Source: an uncultured Ruminococcus sp. (GTDB lineage Bacteria > Bacillota > Clostridia > Oscillospirales > Ruminococcaceae). From it: 17,406 nt of DNA. The notes under the pieces are model-generated. The model was not told the DNA's origin and made no database searches. It worked only from the letters and a program-made list of their open reading frames with translations. The stretch spans positions 1 to 17,406 of the forward strand of contig CAMWXM010000028.1 of the NCBI GenBank assembly GCA_947178195.1, read 5' to 3'. Below are positions 8,601 through 13,079 of this stretch, in pieces. A program made the position numbers and the translations under genes. Numbering within the stretch: position 1 is the first letter of the stretch; each line of letters starts with the position of its first letter.

Positions 8601-8726
8601 ACCAAAAGCAATGACGAAGAAAATAAAAATACATCAGATTCTGTAAAAAATAATACTAATACTAATAGCAATAACAATAACAACGGCAAAAATACTCCGA
8701 AAAAGAAAAAGAAGAAAAAAAGATAA
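5685..8726 (+). CDS. YfhO family multi-membrane protein with Asn/Lys-rich tail
   Basis: This is a 1013-residue membrane protein of the YfhO family (PF09586). After a short cytoplasmic start come about a dozen hydrophobic helices within residues 35-490, among them FYFLAFAIPVVIMYVAYAIF and LIIPLALIFIFNFYIGYIV. The extracytoplasmic entry DLNGQYVYYFE (69-79) matches the DxxxQY loop of the family. A soluble domain follows (about 500-930), then one last helix near 940-960. B. subtilis YfhO and relatives act in sugar decoration of lipoteichoic acid, taking sugars from a lipid carrier; transfer of that role here is inference. The last 38 residues (976-1013) are a low-complexity tail rich in Asn, ending with seven Lys and an Arg, likely cytoplasmic. 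GGAGG (5675-5679) sits five bases before the start. Confidence 0.9.
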   Translation: MAGLSLSENKPFMKKETFSPGNIGNFLLNWLIRNKFYFLAFAIPVVIMYVAYAIFKVSPYGDNSVLVLDLNGQYVYYFEAIRDAFWGDESILYNWSRNLSGGYAGIIGYYLASPFTLIPILLPRTMLLGSLQIMILSKLGLASVTFSYYLQKSKGLSGLHATIFSTLYALCAYGVIQAMNPMWLDGVYMLPLIALGIEYLIDDGRKLNLIIPLALIFIFNFYIGYIVAIFTFIYFVFYLFSGRNENGKHFDGYEYFKAFVRFGISAIVAVLCSAFMILSVYKALQLGKFDFTKPDFSFATQFNPLDFFPQLLPAQYDTVDVDGLPEIYCGVLTIVLLPIFYMNPKISLNKKIGYTTLLTVLFLCMYIRPIDMVWHGFQMPNWLPFRYSFTFSFTLLLMGATAFSKIEHIKASAIGATAFAVAALIAITISREAEYFAKWEIAIAAGIASIFCVLFAKFHSNPKLMKTVIPVIIIAVSSGELLFNTYSTFHDEDKSLIYSKAGPWYNFTGTGREVTDQLEQYNYDHGNENDGFFRAEKTFHRTVNDPAALGLKGISHSSSVMNARLLKFLEALGYSASTFYTRYDGNTPISDSLLGIKYSMDRQVVDDPEAYRKTNETYTPIFAYNYIDENDKEAVINVFENENALSLGYMANGAADRITALGNDDVLNSQNIFMSAIMGDIEINENNEFVNYNKYFKPMNVNKDDFILNNVTISPYPTATAPNQLQYTAATEGDPVVNMHITPETDEAVYIYFQTEVQHKVNLWLSTEKDADGNFINHKGLGQYFEDHNYHALNLGKFTPGEEFELRMTVAYEYTIVNNFFFYQFDEKLFQEDMNKLKQNQWNITDFSGDSIEGTVTADVNQLMLTSIPYEEGWTIKVDGETVPFIDKDIDENSRAEYDNTSQCYTRIANALIGIKLNPGEHVIEMSYTPPGLVFGLGALVIGIVCVVFIYRYDKKNNKILIARYRAKNAPKTKSNDEENKNTSDSVKNNTNTNSNNNNNGKNTPKKKKKKKR

Positions 8727-8730
8727 AAAT

Positions 8731-8756
8731 TATGGGACGGTGAAAATCGTCCCATA
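8731..8756 (+). terminator. Hairpin after the YfhO gene
   Basis: TATGGGACG (8731-8739) and CGTCCCATA (8748-8756) form a perfect 9-bp stem with an 8-base loop, four bases after the YfhO stop. The bases that follow (TAAAATTTAC) have no long T run, so it may be a weak terminator, a 3' stabiliser, or a divider that lets some transcription through to the radical SAM gene 34 bases on. Confidence 0.5.
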
Positions 8757-8789
8757 TAAAATTTACTAATAAAAGGATCGGTGATATTT

Positions 8790-9395
8790 ATGGCAATGAC
8801 TATTGCTTATGAAGTAGGAAAAAATCTTTATGTTAATATTACAAATAAATGCCCGTGCAGCTGTACTTTCTGCATACGACAGAACGGCGACGGCGCATAC
8901 GGTTCAGATAGTCTCTGGCTGGAACACGACCCGTCGTCTCAGGAGGTTATCGACGCTCTTGAAAAAAATAATTTTAAAAATTACAGCGAGGTGGTTTTCT
9001 GCGGATACGGCGAACCTACTGAAAAGCTGGAGGTCTTAAAGGAAGCAGCAGGCTATATAAAGAAAAACAGCAGCGTTCCCATAAGGCTTAATACTAACGG
9101 TCTCAGCGACCTTATCCACAAAAAAAGTACGACTGCGGAATTAGAAGGACTTATAGATACCGTTTCTATAAGTCTTAACGCTGGAACAAAAGAAAAATAT
9201 CTTGAAGTTACAAGACCGTCCTTCGGCGAAGAGGCTTATGAGGCTATGCAGAAATTTGCCCGTGATTGCAAAAAATATGTAAAAAATGTTGTGTTTACCG
9301 TTGTGGACGTGATAGGCAAGGAGGAAATCGATGCGGCGCAGCAGATAGCCGATAAATCGGAAATTACTCTTAGAGTCAGGAAATATGAAGGCTAA
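8790..9395 (+). CDS. TatD-linked type radical SAM protein
   Basis: This is a 201-residue radical S-adenosylmethionine enzyme. NITNKCPCSCTFCIR holds the CX3CX2C cluster motif that binds the 4Fe-4S centre. GYGEPTE is the SAM-binding GGEP-like element, and LNTNG and SISLNAG are the next conserved barrel strands. Its small size, the CTFCIR sequence and the C-terminal TLRVRKYEG resemble the TIGR04038-type radical SAM proteins usually encoded with TatD nuclease; the substrate of that family is unknown to me. No tatD gene lies in the window. The start is uncertain: GTG 8781, ATG 8790 and ATG 8796 are all possible. AGGA (8774-8777) and GGTGAT (8780-8785) precede ATG 8790, which I prefer. A hairpin separates it from the YfhO gene, and the SCIFF gene downstream has its own promoter. 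Confidence 0.85.
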   Translation: MAMTIAYEVGKNLYVNITNKCPCSCTFCIRQNGDGAYGSDSLWLEHDPSSQEVIDALEKNNFKNYSEVVFCGYGEPTEKLEVLKEAAGYIKKNSSVPIRLNTNGLSDLIHKKSTTAELEGLIDTVSISLNAGTKEKYLEVTRPSFGEEAYEAMQKFARDCKKYVKNVVFTVVDVIGKEEIDAAQQIADKSEITLRVRKYEG

Positions 9396-9407
9396 AGGAT
9401 ACCTCTA

Positions 9408-9443
9408 AAGTCAATTGCATACAATATTTGTACGGTATTACTT
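9408..9443. repeat. Degenerate copy of the dispersed palindromic repeat
   Basis: Bases 9408-9443 align end to end with the full repeat at 15801-15837, with about ten differences. They keep the AAG..CAAT start, the TACAA and TTTGTACGGTATT core and the CTT end. Partial self-pairing remains. It lies in the gap between the TatD-linked radical SAM gene and the SCIFF promoter. Confidence 0.55.
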
Positions 9444-9495
9444 ATAAAACAGACTTTAAAGACCTGAAGTTTGTGAATTTTTTTGCGGAAAACTA

Positions 9496-9524
9496 TTGAA
9501 AAAGGAAGTATAATGTGGTATAAT
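9496..9524 (+). promoter_or_regulatory. Sigma-A-type promoter of the SCIFF peptide gene
   Basis: TTGAAA (9496-9501) and a perfect TATAAT (9519-9524) are separated by 17 bases. The leader to the SCIFF start codon at 9575 would be about 45 bases. This is one of the best promoters in the window and fits strong expression of a small peptide gene. Confidence 0.85.
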
Positions 9525-9574
9525 ATTTTATATTGAAATTGAATATATTAAATAAATTTCACGTGGAGGGTTTT

Positions 9575-9715
9575 ATGAAGCACATTAAAACTATTAATAA
9601 GGCTAATCTTAAAGAAACGGCAAAAAAGGGCGGCTGCGGTAAATGTCAGGCATCATGCCAGTCGGCTTGCAAGACTTCATGTACTGTAGCAAACCAGAAA
9701 TGCGAAAGAAATTAA
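9575..9715 (+). CDS. scfA: SCIFF (six-cysteine) ranthipeptide precursor
   Basis: This 46-residue ribosomal peptide is a clear SCIFF (six cysteines in forty-five residues) precursor. It starts MKHIKTINKANLK and its core is GGCGKCQASCQSACKTSC followed by TVANQKC. The six Cys are residues 21, 24, 28, 32, 36 and 43. In the studied thermophilic homologues, the maturase joins Cys32 to Thr37 by a thioether on the Thr alpha carbon; both residues are present here at the same numbers. The mature product and its role (signalling has been suggested in Clostridia) are not settled. Start ATG 9575 is set by GGAGGG (9565-9570) and family length; an upstream in-frame start at 9533 would add a non-family leader. 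The maturase gene follows after 130 bases of stacked hairpins. Confidence 0.96.
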   Translation: MKHIKTINKANLKETAKKGGCGKCQASCQSACKTSCTVANQKCERN

Positions 9716-9732
9716 TTCGGGGTCTGAATTAA
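9712..9732 (+). other. Hairpin overlapping the SCIFF stop codon
   Basis: TTAATTC (9712-9718) and GAATTAA (9726-9732) form a perfect 7-bp stem with loop GGGGTCT. The stop codon TAA (9713-9715) lies inside the left arm. It may protect the 3' end of a processed SCIFF message or be the first of the chain of hairpins in this spacer. Confidence 0.5.
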
Positions 9733-9791
9733 AAGGGATATGCTTCAGAGCATGTTGAGGATAGTGGTCAATACGCTCCGATATCTCTTTT
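9731..9791 (+). ncRNA. Candidate structured RNA element between SCIFF and its maturase
   Basis: AAAAGGGATAT (9731-9741) pairs with ATATCTCTTTT (9781-9791) in an 11-bp outer stem with one G-U pair. Inside, 9748-9751 pairs with 9775-9778, and after one A-C mismatch 9753-9758 pairs with 9768-9773 around a 9-base loop (GGATAGTGG). The result is a compact 61-base arm with an asymmetric internal loop (GCTTCA opposite CG). I do not recognise it as a known riboswitch or ribozyme. It could be a leader element of the maturase, a processing site, or a small mobile palindrome. The pairing is read by eye; function is unknown. Confidence 0.5.
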
Positions 9792-9834
9792 AAGGCAATA
9801 TCGCACAAAGGCGGTGTTGCCTTAAACTTTTTTT
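9791..9834 (+). terminator. Terminator-like attenuator before the maturase, formed by the dispersed repeat
   Basis: Bases 9791-9804 pair with 9811-9824 in an unbroken 14-bp stem (two G-U pairs) with a 6-base loop ACAAAG. AAAC and then seven T (9828-9834) follow. The T run directly touches the maturase ribosome site GAGGTG (9835-9840). The hairpin is a well-preserved copy of the dispersed repeat also seen at 15798-15840. Its position suggests partial termination that lowers maturase expression relative to the SCIFF peptide; the four-base gap before the T run makes it weaker than a textbook terminator. Confidence 0.6.
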
Positions 9835-9845
9835 GAGGTGAAAAA

Positions 9846-11219
9846 ATGATACATAAATATAAACTTAACGGATATAACATTGTTCTCGATACAAATAGCG
9901 GCGGCGTTCATGTGGTAGACGACATAACATATGACCTGCTGGATAATGTAGAACCGCCCTTTGAAGCGGCATGTCCTTACGATATTGTAAAAAAACTTTC
10001 TAAATTTTATTCCGAAGAGGATATAAATACCTGTTACAATGAAATTGTAGAACTGTATAACGAAAAAATGCTTTTTACAGATGACGAATATGAAAAATTC
10101 GCAAAATATACGGTAGCCGCACCTGTAAAGGCAATGTGCCTTCATATCGCTCATGACTGCAATCTCAGATGCGAATACTGCTTTGCTTCAACAGGAGATT
10201 TCGGCGGTGGCAGAAAGCTTATGAGCTTTGATACAGGTAAAAAGGCTATAGATTTTCTGCTTGAAAAATCCGAGGACAGACAAACCTTAGAGCTTGATTT
10301 CTTCGGCGGCGAACCGCTTATGAATTTTGAGGTCGTAAAGCAGATAGTTGAATACGCAAGAAGCAGGGAAGCGGAATATAATAAAAAATTCAGATTTACT
10401 ATTACTACAAACGGTATGCTTCTTGATGATGATAAAATAGATTTTATCAATAAGGAAATGTCAAATGTTGTTCTGTCTATCGACGGCAGAAAGGACGTTA
10501 CCGATAAAGTAAGAAAAAGAGTTGACGGAACAGGCTGTTACGATACTATTCTTCCGAAATTCAAAAGGCTTGTGGAAAAAAGAGGAGACAAGGATTATTA
10601 TGTAAGAGGTACTTTTACAAAATATAACCTTGATTTTTCCGATGATGTTTTTGATCTTTATGCTCAGGGGTTTGACCAGATCTCTGTTGAACCGGTGGTA
10701 TGCGAACCGGAAAAGCCATATGCTCTGACAGAAAAAGAGCTTTCGCTTATTTTTAAAGAATACGAAAGGCTTTCGGAAAGAATCTTAAACAATGAAAAAA
10801 ACGGCGGAAAGAAATTTAATTTCTTCCATTTTATGATAGACCTTGACCAAGGTCCCTGTGCAATAAAGCGTCTCAGAGGCTGCGGCTGCGGAAACGAGTA
10901 TGTTGCCATAACTCCCGATGGAGATATTTATCCTTGTCATCAGTTTGTCGGTCATGCTGAATACAAAATGGGTAATCTTTACGAGGGTACATTTGACCTT
11001 AAAATGAAAAATGAGTTTGCTGATTCGCATATTTATACCAAGCCGGAATGTAAACAGTGTTGGGCAAGGTTTTACTGTAGCGGCGGCTGCAACGCAAACA
11101 ACTATGTATACGCCGGCGATATACATAACGCTCATAAGTTCTCCTGTCAGTTGGAAAAAAAGCGTCTTGAATGCGCAATTATGCTTAAAGCCGCTAAATT
11201 TCAAGAGGAACATGAATAA
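9846..11219 (+). CDS. scfB: SCIFF radical SAM maturase (thioether bond-forming, SPASM domain)
   Basis: This 457-residue enzyme uses S-adenosylmethionine radical chemistry to form Cys-to-Thr thioether links in the SCIFF peptide encoded just upstream. Residues 1-90 form the N-terminal peptide-recognition (RRE-like) region. The radical SAM core follows, with C105, C109 and C112 (HDCNLRCEYCFA) binding the catalytic 4Fe-4S cluster, GGEP at 154-157, TTNG at 187-190 and LSIDG at 210-214. The SPASM domain carries the ligands for two auxiliary clusters: C338, C346, C348, C364, C402, C405, C411, C415 and C434, including PDGDIYPCHQF and CSGGCNANNY. Length and order agree with the SCIFF maturase family (Tte1186/CteB type). 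GAGGTG (9835-9840) precedes ATG 9846. All key residues look intact, so an active enzyme is expected. Confidence 0.96.
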   Translation: MIHKYKLNGYNIVLDTNSGGVHVVDDITYDLLDNVEPPFEAACPYDIVKKLSKFYSEEDINTCYNEIVELYNEKMLFTDDEYEKFAKYTVAAPVKAMCLHIAHDCNLRCEYCFASTGDFGGGRKLMSFDTGKKAIDFLLEKSEDRQTLELDFFGGEPLMNFEVVKQIVEYARSREAEYNKKFRFTITTNGMLLDDDKIDFINKEMSNVVLSIDGRKDVTDKVRKRVDGTGCYDTILPKFKRLVEKRGDKDYYVRGTFTKYNLDFSDDVFDLYAQGFDQISVEPVVCEPEKPYALTEKELSLIFKEYERLSERILNNEKNGGKKFNFFHFMIDLDQGPCAIKRLRGCGCGNEYVAITPDGDIYPCHQFVGHAEYKMGNLYEGTFDLKMKNEFADSHIYTKPECKQCWARFYCSGGCNANNYVYAGDIHNAHKFSCQLEKKRLECAIMLKAAKFQEEHE

Positions 11220-11270
11220 GTCGTTTTTATAAGCATATATCTTTCCTGTAAGAACAACTTCTAACCCCTT

Positions 11271-11297
11271 GGGACGCTTTGCAAGTGAAGGCGTCCC
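11271..11297 (+). terminator. Hairpin between the maturase and the lipoprotein gene
   Basis: GGGACGC (11271-11277) pairs with GCGTCCC (11291-11297), extended inward by TTT/AAG-type pairs. Only CTTG follows, not a T run, so it is at best a weak terminator and may be an RNA stability element in a longer transcript running on to the lipoprotein and ychF. Confidence 0.45.
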
Positions 11298-11330
11298 CTT
11301 GAAATTAATTGTAAAACGGTGAAAAAGATT

Positions 11331-11828
11331 ATGAAAAATAAATATTTTTATGCAGTAGCATTAGCTGCGGCTTTTTTTCTGTGCCTTACCGGGTGCGGAG
11401 AGGGTTTATCCGAAAAAAACGATTCAGAAACAGCTATAAAGGAAAGCTCGGAAAACCCCAAAGTCAGCAGCGAAACACCATCTGAAGCTACTACTGCGAT
11501 TTCTACGCTCACACCACTTCAGACATTTTTAAGAATAACAAAACTGGAAACTGATATTATAACTACTGATATTGAAGCTATTAAACAACAGAAAGCTGTG
11601 GAAAAAGAAAAAAATAATAAAAAAAGTACAGAACCCTCAGACCAATGGTTTTCTTCGCATACGCTTTTTTCTATGAATATAAGAGGAGAAGAACAGGAAG
11701 ATGAAAACGAAAATGAATACGGCGATGATGACGAAGAAGGCGTGTTCCACTATGGCATTACCACTGAAACTACAACAACAAAAGCTTCTGTGGTAAAACC
11801 GGGTATAATAATATCAGAAGGAAAATAA
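11331..11828 (+). CDS. Small lipoprotein of unknown function
   Basis: I do not recognise this 165-residue protein. The first 22 residues form a lipoprotein signal (MKNKYFYAVALAAAFFLCL then the lipobox LTGC), so Cys22 should be lipid-modified and the protein held on the outer face of the membrane. The rest looks largely disordered: a Ser/Thr/Glu-rich stretch (about 25-60), a short helical part (LQTFLRITKLETDI), a Lys-rich piece, a strongly acidic run (EEQEDENENEYGDDDEEG) and a Thr-rich TTETTTTK segment near the end. I chose ATG 11331 because GGTGA lies eight bases before it; GTG 11319 would add four residues. It lies 21 bases before ychF and about 110 after the maturase, all in one direction, so it may be co-transcribed with either. 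Confidence 0.7.
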   Translation: MKNKYFYAVALAAAFFLCLTGCGEGLSEKNDSETAIKESSENPKVSSETPSEATTAISTLTPLQTFLRITKLETDIITTDIEAIKQQKAVEKEKNNKKSTEPSDQWFSSHTLFSMNIRGEEQEDENENEYGDDDEEGVFHYGITTETTTTKASVVKPGIIISEGK

Positions 11829-11849
11829 ATAAAAAAAGAGGTAATAAAA

Positions 11850-12944
11850 ATGAAATTAGGTATGGTTGGACTTCCTAATGTAGGAAAAAGTACGCTTTTT
11901 AACGCCCTTACAAATGCCGGTGCAGAATCCGCAAATTATCCTTTCTGCACTATCGAAAAAAATATCGGCATTGTTTCAGTTCCGGACGAAAGACTGGACG
12001 CTCTGAAAAAAATGTATAACCCAGATAAATTTACACCGGCGACCCTTGAATTTGTGGATATAGCCGGACTGGTAAAGGGGGCTTCAAAGGGCGAAGGTCT
12101 GGGCAATAAGTTCCTCGGCGATATAAGAGAGGTGGACGCTATAGTTCATGTTGTAAGATGCTTTGAGGATACTAATATTATTCATGTTGACGGCGAAATA
12201 AATCCGGCAAGAGATATTGAAACTATTAATCTTGAACTTATTTTTTCTGATATTGAAATGGTTGACAGAAGAATCGACAGGACAAAAAAGCTTGCTAAGG
12301 GAGATAAAAAATATCTCGCGGAAATCGATTTTCTTGAACGTCTTAAAGTCCATCTTGAATCGGGAAAATCTGCCAGAGGCTTTGACTACACCGATGATGA
12401 AAGGGATGCTATAAAATCTACGCCTCTTTTATCGGGAAAACCAGTTATTTATGCTGCAAATTTATGCGAGGACGATTTTATAAATAATGTTGAAACAAAT
12501 GACAACTTTAATACCGTGAAAAAAATTGCTGAGGAGGAGCATTCGGCAGTTCTTCCTATCTGCGCACAGATCGAAGCGGAAATTTCAGATATGAGCGACG
12601 AGGATAAGGAAATGTTTCTTGGGGAAATGTGTCTTAAAGAATCGGGACTTAACCGTATTATAAAAGAAGGATATTCGCTTCTGGGTCTTATTTCCTATCT
12701 TACGGCAGGTCAGCCGGAGGTCAGAGCGTGGACTATTAAAAAAGGCACAAAAGCTCCTCAGGCAGCAGGTAAAATACACACCGATTTCGAAAAGGGATTT
12801 ATCAGAGCCGAAGTCATAAGCTTTGACGATCTTATGGCAAACGGAAGCATGGCAGCCGCTAAAGAAAAGGGTCTTGTAAGACTTGAAGGTAAGGAATATG
12901 TTATGCAGGACGGAGATATAGTTTTATTCAGATTTAATGTTTGA
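11850..12944 (+). CDS. ychF: Redox/ribosome-associated P-loop NTPase YchF
   Basis: This 364-residue protein is a standard-length YchF, a TRAFAC-class nucleotide hydrolase (Obg family, OLA1 in eukaryotes) that binds ribosomes and prefers ATP over GTP. Residues 7-15 hold the P-loop GLPNVGKST, 70-80 the G3 region DIAGLVKGASK, and 204-207 the NLCE element, the NxxE form that replaces NKxD and gives the family its ATP preference. The C-terminal TGS domain covers about 278-362 (ISYLTAGQPEVRAWTI to DIVLFRFNV). The start is preceded by AGAGGT (11837-11842). The intrinsic terminator at 12979-13032 ends the transcript. It is a conserved housekeeping gene. Confidence 0.97.
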   Translation: MKLGMVGLPNVGKSTLFNALTNAGAESANYPFCTIEKNIGIVSVPDERLDALKKMYNPDKFTPATLEFVDIAGLVKGASKGEGLGNKFLGDIREVDAIVHVVRCFEDTNIIHVDGEINPARDIETINLELIFSDIEMVDRRIDRTKKLAKGDKKYLAEIDFLERLKVHLESGKSARGFDYTDDERDAIKSTPLLSGKPVIYAANLCEDDFINNVETNDNFNTVKKIAEEEHSAVLPICAQIEAEISDMSDEDKEMFLGEMCLKESGLNRIIKEGYSLLGLISYLTAGQPEVRAWTIKKGTKAPQAAGKIHTDFEKGFIRAEVISFDDLMANGSMAAAKEKGLVRLEGKEYVMQDGDIVLFRFNV

Positions 12945-12969
12945 AATAACACCGATAATCAGAGAAAAT

Positions 12970-13032
12970 AAAAAAATGCCAGAAGCCAAGACTGCTTTGC
13001 ATGAGTTTTAGTCTTGACTTCTGGATTTTTTT
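12970..13032. terminator. Bidirectional terminator between ychF and the Ca2+ ATPase gene
   Basis: Bases 12979-12993 (CCAGAAGCCAAGACT) pair with 13010-13024 (AGTCTTGACTTCTGG) with one mismatch. A T run at 13026-13032 follows on the plus strand and an A run at 12970-12976 gives a T run on the minus strand, so it can end transcription of both convergent genes. Confidence 0.92.
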
Positions 13033-13043
13033 GATACGATCAT

Positions 13044-13066
13044 AACGGCGATTGTTGTCGTTTTTT
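13044..13066 (+). terminator. Second small plus-strand hairpin with T run
   Basis: AACGGC (13044-13049) pairs with GTCGTT (13057-13062) using one G-U pair, followed by six T (13061-13066). It could back up the main ychF terminator. The stem is short and the call is tentative. Confidence 0.35.
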
Positions 13067-13079
13067 AGACTGACACAAA

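Noticed and set aside
8465..8755. Minus-strand frame with a run of Phe and Leu that looks like a membrane peptide
   Set aside because: The Phe/Leu runs are simply the antisense reading of the Lys/Asn-rich YfhO tail.
9533..9574. Longer start for the SCIFF peptide adding 14 residues
   Set aside because: The upstream start is not ATG, lacks a ribosome site, and lies about 9 bases past the -10 element; family length and GGAGGG support ATG 9575.
9598..9715. Cys-rich peptide as a ferredoxin or metallothionein
   Set aside because: The CGKC...CQSACKTSC...NQKC pattern, MKHIKTIN start and the maturase next door identify SCIFF; ferredoxin CxxCxxCxxxCP spacing is absent.
9846..11219. Maturase as an anaerobic sulfatase-maturating enzyme or PqqE-like protein
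   Set aside because: These share radical SAM and SPASM motifs, but the adjacent SCIFF precursor and the N-terminal peptide-binding region fit the SCIFF maturase.
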